Origin: Clostridia bacterium | Lineage (GTDB): Bacteria > Bacillota > Clostridia > Oscillospirales > Oscillospiraceae | DNA length: 41,827 nt | Direction: 5' to 3' | Assembly: GCA_009929315.1 (NCBI GenBank) | Contig: SAAS01000009.1 | Location: 64,095-105,921, forward strand | Shown here: positions 30,271 through 39,368 of the stretch, piece after piece | How positions within the stretch are numbered: position 1 is the first letter of the stretch | Layout of the letters: the number at the start of each line of letters is the position of its first letter | Translations under genes and position numbers: made by a program | Notes under the pieces: model-generated | Told to the model about the DNA's origin: nothing | Databases searched by the model: none | The model's input: the letters and a program-made list of their open reading frames with translations, nothing else

Positions 30271-33042
30271 TTACTTTGCGGTCTTGGCTACGTTTTCGAT
30301 AAACCGCATAAACACAACTGCAACTTGAGCACGAGTTGAGCTTGCCTGCGGCTCAAGCTTGTCTGAGGACATTCCGACAATAAGTTCTTTTGCAACGGAC
30401 CATTTCATGGGGCTGAGCGCCCAATCGGAGATACTTGCTACATCGCTGTAAGCCGAGAGAGTGCTCGTTGCGCTGACGTCATATCCCTTGTAACTTGCAT
30501 AACGGTACATTATTGCAGCCATTTCTTCTCTGGAAACAGGTTCGTTCGGTGCGAATGTGTCGGTATCAAACCCAAGGACAATATTATGATTATACGCCCA
30601 AGTGACTGCATCAGCATACCAAGCTCCGCTCTGAACGTCATCAAACGGCGAACCCGAAGGTATTTCAGGTTTGTTTTCAAGACGATAAAGCACAGTGACG
30701 AACATCGCGCGTGTCATCGCTTCATCCGGCTCGAAGATTGTTGAAGTAATGCCTTTGAACAGTGAATTTCGCAGGACATAGTCAACGCCTTCATGATACC
30801 AAAGCGTGGTGTCCAAGTCAGAAAACTTTTTGCTGGGGCAATCAGAATCGCCGTACGCGAAGCTGGCAACGATGGTGTGGTCTTTTGAAACCAACGGGAA
30901 GACATAAGTTGAAACTGCACCGACACTAACCCCGTCCACTAAGACATCAGAAATCACATATCCCGAATTTGGTGTTATCGTGTAAGTTTTTGAAGCATTG
31001 GAATCTACTGAAGAAACTCCGGCCGGTGAGATACTTCCGCCCATATTCGCAGTCGCATTGATTATGTAAGAAGTGGTTTGATATTGGTTTTGCGACACTG
31101 TTAAAGTGCCGCTAAGCGGCTTGAACTGGATACTGTAATAAAACCAGTTTGTCAATGTATATCCGGCCTGAATATAGGCATAATCGGCGTTATATGGATT
31201 TGATGAATCTTCATAAGGCTGCGATTCGGGAGTCGAATCCCAATAGGCTTCACAATCGGCACGTGCGTAGATCGGATAGCTTCCCGCGGAAGCAGTTGTT
31301 CCATAGCTTTGCGCATAGAACAGTTCACTATTTATCCCGCCTTCGCGATATTTTGCCAATATTGGGTCACCACCGTATTGACTGTTGTCGCTTAAGCTCA
31401 CGGTGAAGCTCGGCAGAGCCCCGCCCACATTTGCAGATTTGCTGTCCGCTGAGACTGAAATGAAAAGCGGTTCGATTGTAAACTTGTCATATCCCGCGGC
31501 AAAGCTTTCAGTTTCGTTGCCGGTTACTCCGTAAAATATTACCGTCGGAACGGTCGTTACTACAACTTCGTAATCCCCGGCAACAAAAGCTCCGACTTGA
31601 TCAAGATCATATAATTGGCCATTTCTAAAATAAGTAATTGTATAGTTATATGTTTCTGTATAGTCTGCAAAAGGATTGGAAGTCCCCCATGGGGCAAAAT
31701 CTCCCAAGGAATTGTATACCGCATCGGGCACATTTATTGGGATATTTGTCATGGTATATTCATCGTCGTCGAGAATAATCTCGCTCACATAATTCATTTC
31801 GGTGCTTGCCGTTCCCGTCAAAGTCGGGCCGCCGGTTTGTCTGTAAATAGCCGAACCTGAATAATTGTTTGACTGCATCAGCCAGACAACGAGGTTTCCG
31901 CTGCTGTCAGACGCGCCTGAAAAGGTTTTTGAATATTCTTGACCGCTGCTTACGGTTATCATTGAAAGAGCGCTTGGAATAAGTCCGCTGATTGTAACGC
32001 GCTCCATATAAATTTCATTACCCGCATATTTCGGGTTTGTAGCTCCCTCTTCAAGCTGCGCGTCGAACAACACGGCATCATTGTAAATATCAAATAAACC
32101 ATTAGCGTACACCGTTTCGGCATGTATAATTCCGGCATAGATTTGCAGATTATATGCTGCTGTTATGCTGCCTGCATTTATTATAATATCATTATTTGTT
32201 TCGTAATAGTCAGATCCGTCACCAATGTAAATGTCTGTTGCACTTTGGATATTGCCGGTATCTATATAGCCGCCATAAATATTTATTGTGTCACTTTCAG
32301 TTACGGTTGTCTCAATGGCGCCGCCGACATTTATGTCGCCGCCAAAGATAGTAATATTATAAGCCGCAACCATATTGCCGGTCAGATTTATAAGGATTTT
32401 ATCATTCAGACCGTATAAATCCTCTGAATTTCCGATGTAAAGATTAGTTGCGCTTTGAATGCTTGCGGCAGTAATGTTGCCGCCGTAAATGTATATCGTT
32501 CTCGGAATATAAGACGAGGTAGTCCTGATTGCTCCTCCGGCAGTTACACTTCCCTCGTATATGGAAATCTCATCTGAGGCCTCAATATTGCCCTGAACAT
32601 TGACCACAATCGGGACTTCGTTAGTGTATCCGATATCAGCTTCCGCTCCCTCTCTTTCGTACCCGATATTGATTACGCCTTGGTGCGCTGAATTGCTGTT
32701 GGTTCCGGTGTTTACCGTTATGTCACCGCCAACATTAAGCTCAATGAAATTATAGTGAGAATAATAATCAATGAGGAGCAGTTCATAGCTATCGTTCCAT
32801 GCTTCAGGGGTTTCGTATTGGGCATTCTGGAAAAATCCGACAGTGAGATCCCCGGCAATATTAACCGAGCCGCCCTGCTGCTCATAGTAGTAGGCTATTA
32901 CATCGCCCCTAACGGAAACGTACACCGAGTCGTCATCGCTGTCAAAATATATATTTGGCGCTTGAATGTTGCCGCCAACATCTAAAACACATCCATATGA
33001 CGAAACTTCAGTATCCGATATAAGGTTGCCGGAAATAAACAC
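30271..33042 (-). pseudogene. Large SLH surface protein, C-terminal 923 residues after an in-frame TAG
   Basis: This is the continuation, in the same frame, of the signal-peptide ORF at 33052-33570; only TAG-Gln-Cys-Ser separates them. No ribosome binding site precedes the GTG at 33042, so it is unlikely to start on its own. Residues 1-~330 are short repeats of a beta-solenoid type (VNVGGDITVN, IYIYGGNITAASIQSATNLYIG, IYGGYIDTGNIQSATDIYIG). Then come an MBG-like region (~440-650), a Gly-Gly-Ser repeat unit (ANMGGSISPAG...YTITPNSGYVISDV, ~670-740) and three SLH domains (~745-915) for cell-wall attachment. Without readthrough the product would be lost. Nonsense allele, recoding or sequencing error are all open; the label pseudogene is provisional. 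Confidence 0.75.
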
Positions 33043-33051
33043 AGAGCATTG

Positions 33052-33570
33052 CTAATCAATCCAAAAATCGTCCGAGGAATGTACTTGAGCTGCTCTAAAA
33101 GTTCCGCCATTAACATCAAATTCACCAACAACGTCTACGCTGCCTGAAATTGTGACGTTTGGCGAGCCGTCCATATAAAATTCCAGGTTATCAGCGACAT
33201 CAATTGCGGCTGCTTTAAGCAAACCGCCATAAATTTTGACACCGCCGGAACTAACGTAATCAATGTGGGTATATAATCCGCCGGTACCTAAATTCAAATC
33301 TCCAAAATACATGACCGTGCCGTCAAGAACATAAAGGTTGCAGTTCTCTGCAACTCCGCCATTATCAAGCGTCGAATCCGCAGATAGGGTTGTCCACACG
33401 AGGTCCGTGTCCGCACTATCAAAATCAGAAGGGTCACCGGTCCAGTCTGTGTATTTTCCGTTATAAACATAGTAATTAGTTGTAAGATCGGCCTGAACGG
33501 GATATGCATAGGCCGGGAGCAAGCTTGCAACCATGCAAAGCACCATAATAAATGATAAAACTTTCTTCAT
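33052..33570 (-). pseudogene. Large SLH surface protein, N-terminal 172 residues ending at TAG
   Basis: The N-terminal part has a signal peptide (KKVLSFIMVLCMVASLLPAYA) and the first beta-solenoid-type repeats (GGLYTHIDYVSSGGVKIYGG, FDVNGGTFRAAQVH). It stops at TAG (33054-33052) after FWID, and the same frame continues as QCSVFISGNLISDTE into the 923-residue ORF, with the same repeat style on both sides. A promoter (33617-33645) and an AAGGAG site before the ATG are intact. As it stands the gene makes a secreted fragment without SLH anchor. TAG ends several other genes here (GH13, oppB, DUF1461), so it is a normal stop in this genome. Confidence 0.75.
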
Positions 33571-33616
33571 TTTTTATACTCCTTTTGTTTAATACTATGG
33601 ACACTCACTTTTTTTC

Positions 33617-33645
33617 ATCATATATCCGTTTGTCAGCTATTTCAA
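33617..33645 (-). promoter_or_regulatory. Promoter of the large SLH gene
   Basis: TTGAAA (33645-33640), 17-bp spacer, TATGAT (33622-33617), giving a leader of ~40 nt. Confidence 0.6.
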
Positions 33646-33729
33646 TCGATTCCTGTCTTTTTTTGTACTTTGATATAAAAATGTAAACATTTGTAATGTG
33701 TTTATAAACAATTGAGGAGCCATTATAAT

Positions 33730-33759
33730 AACCCCTGCGTCAGTAAAGACACAGGGGTT
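33730..33759 (-). terminator. Terminator after tRNA-Leu
   Basis: Stem AACCCCTG/CAGGGGTT (33730-33737 with 33752-33759) extended by GTC/GAC across one mismatch, followed by ATTATAAT on the minus strand; the T-run is weak. Confidence 0.65.
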
Positions 33760-33763
33760 CACT

Positions 33764-33848
33764 TGGTGCGGGCGACAGGACTTGAACCTGCACGTCTTGC
33801 GACACAAGAACCTAAATCTTGCATGTCTGCCAATTCCATCACGCCCGC
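33764..33848 (-). tRNA. tRNA-Leu, anticodon UAG
   Basis: An 85-nt tRNA with acceptor GCGGGCG/CGCCCGC, D-arm with GATGGAATTGGCAGAC, anticodon loop TTTAGGT in a CAAGA/TCTTG stem, the long variable arm of a class II tRNA (TGTCGCAAGACGT) and T-loop GGTTCAAGTCC. The CCA end is encoded. The anticodon 5'-UAG-3' reads CUA/CUN leucine codons; it is not an amber suppressor. Promoter at 33885-33913; single-gene transcript. Confidence 0.95.
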
Positions 33849-33884
33849 ATATTATGCTGAAATACAAAAGTAATCAGCCATGAA

Positions 33885-33913
33885 ATGTTAGCATAACGGC
33901 GCTGTAATGTCAA
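33885..33913 (-). promoter_or_regulatory. tRNA-Leu promoter
   Basis: TTGACA (33913-33908), 17-bp spacer, TAACAT (33890-33885), about 37 nt upstream of the mature 5' end. Confidence 0.75.
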
Positions 33914-33943
33914 TCCTTTTCGTCCGTGCCAAAGCTATATGTC

Positions 33944-34315
33944 TCAGCTTGCCTTGTCTTTCGATTTGAAAAATATAGCTGCCAGAAGTCCGAAGAAAAC
34001 TGCGGCGGCAATACCCGCGGCGGAAGCCGAAAAACCGCCTGTAAAAGCGCCGATAAGTCCCTTTTCCGCGACTGCCTCACGAACGCCTCTAGCCAGAACG
34101 TTCCCGAAACCTGTAAGCGGAACTGTTGCTCCCGCTTTTGCCCATTTTGCGAACGGCTCATATATGCCGACACCTCCGAGTAAAACGCCTGCGACGACAT
34201 AACTTGTCAGAATACGCCCTGCCGTGAGATTTGTTTTGTCAACCAGAATTTGCCCGACAGCACATAAGAACCCGCCAACCGCGAAGACCTTGAGATATAT
34301 CAAAAATGTATCCAC
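33944..34315 (-). CDS. spoVAE: Stage V sporulation protein AE
   Basis: A 123-residue membrane protein of the SpoVA complex that moves dipicolinic acid into the forespore and out during germination. Four hydrophobic segments are visible, with YLKVFAVGGFLCAVGQIL, LTGFGNVLARGVREAV and GLIGAFTGGFSASAAGI matching SpoVAE (the short AEB form). The start is GTG at 34315 with GGAGG 5 nt upstream, 24 nt after spoVAD. The polar C terminus is KSKDKAS. Confidence 0.93.
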   Translation of the reverse strand: MDTFLIYLKVFAVGGFLCAVGQILVDKTNLTAGRILTSYVVAGVLLGGVGIYEPFAKWAKAGATVPLTGFGNVLARGVREAVAEKGLIGAFTGGFSASAAGIAAAVFFGLLAAIFFKSKDKAS

Positions 34316-34339
34316 TATTTCCTCCTTAAGCAGTTAATT

Positions 34340-35365
34340 TCAGAGCACATTCTTTGTATTTTCAATTGCAACAGCATGGCAAATTCCGAGTATGCTCTCT
34401 CCCTGAAGCGAGGTTGTCGGGGACATTAGGGCTCCCGTAGCAGCGAAAAGAAGCCTGTTAATCTCTTTTTTGCGTAATTTTGGCAACAGATATCCTGCCA
34501 ATACCGAAGCGCTGCAGCCGCAGCCCGAGGCTCCGGCGTGAACATCCTGCTTTGATCTGTCATAAAGCATCATTCCGCAATCGCTGCAAACGGCAGAAAG
34601 GTCGATACCTTTTTTAAGCGCAAGTTCGAGAAGTATTTCATGCCCAATAACGCCTAAATCACCTGTGACAATCATGTCGTAATAATTTGGGTCACGCCCC
34701 GTGTCATCAAGGTGGGTACATATAGTTTCAAGTGCCGCCGGAGCCATCGCCGCGCCCATATTCGCGGCGTCGCAAATTCCCGCGTCTACTATTTTCCCCG
34801 TTGTGATATGTGTTGCGAAGGGGCCCTCCCCTTCCGACGTTAAAATCAGCGCTCCCGCTGCCGTGGCTGTCCATTGAGCAGTTGGCGATCTCTGTCCGCC
34901 GTAAGCCAAAGGAAGTCGGAATTGACGCTCGGCGGAGCAAAAATGAGAGCTGGTCATCGCACAAACAGTGTTTGCAAAGCCTCCGTCGATTGTCATTGCG
35001 GCCAGCGACAGCGACTCAGCCATCGTTGAACAGGCGCCGTAAAGCCCGAAGAGCGGAACTCCGCTGTCCTTGACGGCAAATTCCGAACCTACACACTGGT
35101 TGAGTAAATCACCCGAGAATATATAATCAAGGCAGTCAGCTGTTATACCTGATTTAGCCACAACCAAGTCAAAGCATTTTTTTAACATGGCACTCTCGGC
35201 GTTTTCCCAGCTTTTTGTTCCGAAATATGAGTCTTCGCTTATTAAGTCAAAGCCTGTCGCCAGTGGACCTTGCCCTTCCATGTTTCCGCCGACAGAAGCA
35301 AAATATGAAATTGAGGGCGAAAATATAAGTCTTATAGTTTGCTTTCCGAGACGTTTTGTTTCCAC
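34340..35365 (-). CDS. spoVAD: Stage V sporulation protein AD (GTG start)
   Basis: A 341-residue thiolase-fold protein, peripheral in the forespore membrane, that binds dipicolinic acid for the SpoVA channel. The family sequence is intact: SISYFASVGGNMEGQGPLA near the N terminus, FGLYGACSTMAESL around residue 130, QRSPTAQWTATAAGA, and GASGCGCSASVL near the C terminus. Start is GTG at 35365, with GGAGG 7 nt upstream. In Bacillus and most clostridia spoVAC precedes it; here the upstream DNA is a promoter region and the divergent malQ, so the operon consists of spoVAD-spoVAE only. No certain forespore sigma-G promoter was identified. Confidence 0.95.
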   Translation of the reverse strand: METKRLGKQTIRLIFSPSISYFASVGGNMEGQGPLATGFDLISEDSYFGTKSWENAESAMLKKCFDLVVAKSGITADCLDYIFSGDLLNQCVGSEFAVKDSGVPLFGLYGACSTMAESLSLAAMTIDGGFANTVCAMTSSHFCSAERQFRLPLAYGGQRSPTAQWTATAAGALILTSEGEGPFATHITTGKIVDAGICDAANMGAAMAPAALETICTHLDDTGRDPNYYDMIVTGDLGVIGHEILLELALKKGIDLSAVCSDCGMMLYDRSKQDVHAGASGCGCSASVLAGYLLPKLRKKEINRLLFAATGALMSPTTSLQGESILGICHAVAIENTKNVL

Positions 35366-35473
35366 TTGTAAACCTCCGAGCTGTTGTCAATATTATTTTC
35401 CCCCGATAAGCAGCTATTATTAAATTAATGGTTTTAAATCCCGCTGATTCTGATGAAGTAATCTTAGTAGCTG

Positions 35474-35502
35474 TTGAAGTATTTTGCATGGTCGGTTATA
35501 AT
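35474..35502 (+). promoter_or_regulatory. malQ promoter
   Basis: TTGAAG (35474-35479), 17-bp spacer, TATAAT (35497-35502), 45 nt before the ATG. Confidence 0.7.
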
Positions 35503-35546
35503 GTTTACACAATTAACAGCAATATTTAGTTTTCGAGGAATTTATT

Positions 35547-37019
35547 ATGAGAAAAAGCGGCGTCCTTCTGCACATAAGCTCGCTTCCGTCACCTTGGGGA
35601 ATCGGCTCTCTCGGTGCGGAAGCGGAAAAGTTCATAGATTTTCTTGCGGAGAGCGGACAGAGCTTTTGGCAAGTGCTGCCCCTGTCCCCCACGGGTTACG
35701 GCGACTCACCTTATCAGTCATATTCCTCCTACGCAGGCAATCCGTATTTTATTGACCTTGATGTTCTATCCGAATGGGGACTTCTTGAAAAACATGAATA
35801 TTGCGCCATTGACTGGGGAAACGAGCCGGAGCGTGTTGATTTTCGCTTCCTCTACGAAAACAGGTTCAAGGTGCTGCGAAAAGCCGCGGAGCGTCTTATC
35901 AAATCGGAAAATCACGATTTTGAAAATTTTTGCCGCAGAGAAGCGCTTTGGCTTGACGATTACGCTCTGTTTATGGCGCTTAAGGACAGTCACGGAGGAG
36001 CTTCTTGGTACGATTGGGAGCGGCCCCTCCGCTTCCGCGAAGAAAGCGCTCTGAGTGCTGCCGCTTACGAGCTTCGCTCCGATATTGAGTTTTATAAAGC
36101 GATACAGTATCTGTTTTTCCGTCAATGGTCGATTCTGAAGGATCATTCCGCAAAAAAGGGAATATCGATTATTGGAGATCTGCCGATTTACGTTGCCCCC
36201 GATTCTGTTGAAATCTGGGCAAACCCCAACCTATTTCTTCTTGACTGCGACTTGAAGCCAACAGAAATCGCTGGCTGCCCTCCTGATTGCTATGCGACTA
36301 CGGGTCAGCTTTGGGGCAATCCGCTATACAATTGGGAAGAAATGAAAAAGGACTCTTATGCTTGGTGGCTTAGCCGTATCAGGCGGCAGTTTGAGCTTTT
36401 TGACGTTCTCCGTATCGACCACTTCAGAGGCTTTGACGAGTTTTACTCAATCCCCTACGGCTCCGAAACAGCGGAACACGGCGTCTGGCGAAAGGGCCCC
36501 GGCATGGAGCTTTTCAAAGCGGTTAAGCATGAACTTGGTGAAAAAGCGATTATAGCCGAGGACTTGGGGTTCTTAAATGAATCTGTCCGAAAACTCCTTC
36601 ACGACAGCGGCTATCCGGGAATGAAAGTCCTTCAATTTGCCTTTGAAAGTCTTGCGGACAACGACTATCTGCCGCACAACTATCCTCGCAATTGCGTTGC
36701 CTATACAAGTACGCACGACAACAACACAACCCTCGGCTGGCTTTCCTCCGTCCCCGAGGACGAACGGAAAAGAGCCTTTGAATATATGAGGATACGCGAA
36801 AATGAAAGCTCCGCAAAGGCCGCTATCTGCGCTGTCTGGGGAAGCGTTGCCGAGCTCTCGATTACCACTATGCAGGATTTGCTCGAGCTTGGAGCGGAAG
36901 CAAGATTGAACACACCCGGGACTTCAGTCGGTAATTGGCAATGGCGAATGAAGCCAAACGCAGATTTATCTGAGCTTTCTTCTTGGCTTTTACATATAAC
37001 GAAACTTTACGGAAGATAA
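35547..37019 (+). CDS. malQ: 4-alpha-glucanotransferase (amylomaltase)
   Basis: A 490-residue GH77 enzyme, cytoplasmic, that disproportionates maltooligosaccharides. N-terminal SGVLLHISSLPSPWGIGSLG and SPYQSYSSYAGNPYFIDLD are hallmark stretches. The nucleophile is Asp291 in VLRIDHFRGF and the acid/base Glu338 in IIAEDLGF; YTSTHDNNTTLGW carries the third carboxylate. GAGG lies 8 nt before the ATG. Monocistronic, divergent from spoVAD and ending at a shared terminator with tex. With the GH13 enzyme at 7080-8930 it fits maltodextrin or glycogen-derived dextrin metabolism. Confidence 0.97.
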   Translation: MRKSGVLLHISSLPSPWGIGSLGAEAEKFIDFLAESGQSFWQVLPLSPTGYGDSPYQSYSSYAGNPYFIDLDVLSEWGLLEKHEYCAIDWGNEPERVDFRFLYENRFKVLRKAAERLIKSENHDFENFCRREALWLDDYALFMALKDSHGGASWYDWERPLRFREESALSAAAYELRSDIEFYKAIQYLFFRQWSILKDHSAKKGISIIGDLPIYVAPDSVEIWANPNLFLLDCDLKPTEIAGCPPDCYATTGQLWGNPLYNWEEMKKDSYAWWLSRIRRQFELFDVLRIDHFRGFDEFYSIPYGSETAEHGVWRKGPGMELFKAVKHELGEKAIIAEDLGFLNESVRKLLHDSGYPGMKVLQFAFESLADNDYLPHNYPRNCVAYTSTHDNNTTLGWLSSVPEDERKRAFEYMRIRENESSAKAAICAVWGSVAELSITTMQDLLELGAEARLNTPGTSVGNWQWRMKPNADLSELSSWLLHITKLYGR

Positions 37020-37051
37020 AAAAACGATGGCTTGAAAGCCATCGTTTTTTT
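37019..37051. terminator. Bidirectional terminator between malQ and tex
   Basis: Fourteen-bp stem (37019-37032 with 37037-37050), 4-nt loop, A-run before and T-run after, serving both convergent genes. Confidence 0.92.
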
Positions 37052-37062
37052 ATTGGTTTATC

Positions 37063-39216
37063 TTATTTATTAACCTGTTTCATACTCAGTGAAATTCGCT
37101 TTTTTGCCGCGTCAACTCCTAAAACCACGGTGTCAACTACATCTCCGACCTTCACAAGCTCCGATGGGTGCTTTATATATCTGTCACATAGTTCCGAAAT
37201 GTGCACAAGTCCGTCCTGATGCACGCCGATGTCGACAAAGACGCCGAAATCAATAACATTGCGCACAGTTCCCCGCATTACCATACCCGGCTTTAAATCG
37301 TTCATATCCATAACGTCGCTGCGCAGCAAAGGAGGAGGAAGCTCGTCTCGAGGGTCACGTCCCGGCTTGAGTAGCTCGTTTACTATGTCGGTTACGGTTG
37401 GAATACCCACGCCGCTGTATTCGGATACTCTCATGGGACTTAGTGATTTTACCCTTTCCCGAAGCTCGGATACATTTCCTTTTGCAACGTCTTTTAGCGT
37501 GTATCCGCAAAGCTCAAGGATTTTTTCGGCGGCTGTATAGGATTCGGGATGAACTCCCGTGTTGTCAAGAATATTCTTGCTTTCGGGCAGGCGCAGAAAG
37601 CCCGCGCATTGTTCGAAGGCCTTTGGGCCGATTTTCGGAACTTTTTGGACAGTTTTTCGCGTTGTAAACACTCCGTTTTCCTCGCGGTAGGCCACAATGT
37701 TCTTCGCACTTGCGGCACTCAAACCCGACACTCTTGCCAAAAGTGGGGCCGAAGCCGTGTTGAGGTCAACCCCGACGGCGTTAACGCAGTCCTCGACAAC
37801 GCCGTTTAAGGACTCGTCGAGCCTTGCCTCGGGCATATCGTGCTGATACTGACCTACTCCTATTGATTTCGGGTCAATCTTCACAAGCTCTGCCAGCGGG
37901 TCTTGAAGTCTTCTGGCGATTGAAACAGCGGAGCGAAGCGAAACGTCAAAATCGGGAAACTCCTGCGCACCGAGTTTTGAAGCTGAGTATACGGAGGCTC
38001 CCGCTTCGTTTACAACCATATAGGCGACATTGGGGAAGTCCTTTATAAGTTCGGCAATGAAAATTTCCGATTCCTTTGAGGCAGTGCCGTTTCCGATTGA
38101 GATTGCCTGCACGCCGTGCTTTTTTATCATCCTCGAGAGAGCCTGCTTTGCCTCTTCGGTTTTGTTATGCGGAGGTGTGGGATAAACAACCCCCGTTTCG
38201 AGCACCTTTCCCGTGCCGTCGACTACGGCGATTTTACATCCTGTGCGGTAGGCGGGGTCAAAGCCCATTGTTACTTTGTTCTTTACCGGCGGCTGCATTA
38301 AAAGCGGCTTGAGGTTAAGCCCGAACATCTTAATCGCCTGTTCGGAGGCCATATCGGTAAGCTCATTGCGCACTTCCCTCTCGACAGACGGAAAAATGAG
38401 CCGCTGATACGCGTCCTCGGCGGAAGCTGCCACAAAGTCGCTCGAAATGCTGCCGAATAGCACCGTGTGGCGCTTGACTACATCCAAGGCGGCAACAGGG
38501 TCAAGCTCAACGCTTACCTTTAAAAACTCCTCCTTCTCCCCGCGGTTGACGGCAAGGATTCTGTGGCTTTGGAGCTTTGATACCGGCTCCTTAAAGTCAT
38601 AGTAGAGGCGATAAACCGAGTCCTCGTCCTTTGTGCCCTTTGAAATGAGTAAGCCCTTGGAATTAATCAGAGCCTTGAGCGCTTTACGAATTTCCGCGTT
38701 ATCCGAAATGTCCTCAGCAATAATATCGGAAGCACCACTCAATGCGTCTTCAACCGTTTCAACTCCCTTTTCGGGGTCAACGAAGGGTGCGGCAAGCTCC
38801 TCAAGACTGCCCTGCCTTATATTCTGCGCAAAGAGCAGCGCCGCCAGCGGCTCAAGACCCTTTTCACGTGCGATTGTCGCCCTTGTACGGCGTTTTTGCT
38901 TATACGGGCGGTAAATATCCTCAAGCTCGGAGAGGGTGGCGGCACGCTCGATTGCGGAGCTCAGCTCCTCCGTGAGCTTTCCCTGAGCCTCGATGGAGGA
39001 GCGGATTTCCTCACGTCGTTTATCGAGATTGCGCAGGTACTGGAGCCTGTCCGCAATTTCCCTTATCAGCTGGTCGTCCATCGTACCGTGAAGTTCCTTG
39101 CGATAACGGGCGATAAAGGGCACGGTGTTTCCCTCGTCGATGAGCTGTATTATATTCTTAATGTGCTCGGGTTCCTGCGAAAACTCTTTCGCGAGAATTG
39201 CTATCAGTTTTTCCAT
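37063..39216 (-). CDS. tex: Tex-family transcription/RNA-binding protein
   Basis: A 717-residue cytoplasmic nucleic-acid-binding protein. Domain order: helical Tex N-terminal domain (GNTVPFIARYRKELHGTMDD), YqgF/RNase-H-like domain (TMGFDPAYRTGCKIAVVDGT, ~325-450), helix-hairpin-helix region with GVDLNTASAPLLARVSGLSA (~490-560) and a C-terminal S1 domain (MRGTVRNVIDFGVFVDIGVH, ~645-712). It is full length for the family, which affects transcription and mRNA stability. The ATG at 39216 has AGGAG about 11 nt upstream. Monocistronic as far as visible, convergent with malQ. Confidence 0.96.
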   Translation of the reverse strand: MEKLIAILAKEFSQEPEHIKNIIQLIDEGNTVPFIARYRKELHGTMDDQLIREIADRLQYLRNLDKRREEIRSSIEAQGKLTEELSSAIERAATLSELEDIYRPYKQKRRTRATIAREKGLEPLAALLFAQNIRQGSLEELAAPFVDPEKGVETVEDALSGASDIIAEDISDNAEIRKALKALINSKGLLISKGTKDEDSVYRLYYDFKEPVSKLQSHRILAVNRGEKEEFLKVSVELDPVAALDVVKRHTVLFGSISSDFVAASAEDAYQRLIFPSVEREVRNELTDMASEQAIKMFGLNLKPLLMQPPVKNKVTMGFDPAYRTGCKIAVVDGTGKVLETGVVYPTPPHNKTEEAKQALSRMIKKHGVQAISIGNGTASKESEIFIAELIKDFPNVAYMVVNEAGASVYSASKLGAQEFPDFDVSLRSAVSIARRLQDPLAELVKIDPKSIGVGQYQHDMPEARLDESLNGVVEDCVNAVGVDLNTASAPLLARVSGLSAASAKNIVAYREENGVFTTRKTVQKVPKIGPKAFEQCAGFLRLPESKNILDNTGVHPESYTAAEKILELCGYTLKDVAKGNVSELRERVKSLSPMRVSEYSGVGIPTVTDIVNELLKPGRDPRDELPPPLLRSDVMDMNDLKPGMVMRGTVRNVIDFGVFVDIGVHQDGLVHISELCDRYIKHPSELVKVGDVVDTVVLGVDAAKKRISLSMKQVNK

Positions 39217-39322
39217 CAGTTCCTGTTCTCCTTGGTTTTATGGGCTAAATACAGTTTAATCTAAAACAGCGTGTACTTCAAGAAAAAAGCGCTAGCAACC
39301 AATATTTCTGTTTTGAAAACAA

Positions 39323-39353
39323 TGAACGGGACAGCTAATAACTGTCCCGTTCA
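39323..39353 (-). terminator. Terminator of the copper-amine-oxidase-N-domain gene
   Basis: Perfect 12-bp stem TGAACGGGACAG/CTGTCCCGTTCA (39323-39334 with 39342-39353), 7-nt loop, modest TTGTTTTC tail on the minus strand, 15 nt after the stop. Confidence 0.75.
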
Positions 39354-39368
39354 AAAGTCAACTTATAT

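Noticed and set aside
30271..33570. The SLH-gene repeats as a CRISPR or DNA tandem-repeat array.
   Set aside because: The repetition is at protein level with degenerate units and spacing; no fixed-length identical DNA repeats are present.
33764..33848. A tRNA with anticodon TAG close to the gene with an in-frame TAG could be an amber suppressor.
   Set aside because: An anticodon 5'-UAG-3' pairs with CUA, not UAG. The body is an ordinary class II tRNA-Leu; an amber suppressor would need CUA as anticodon.
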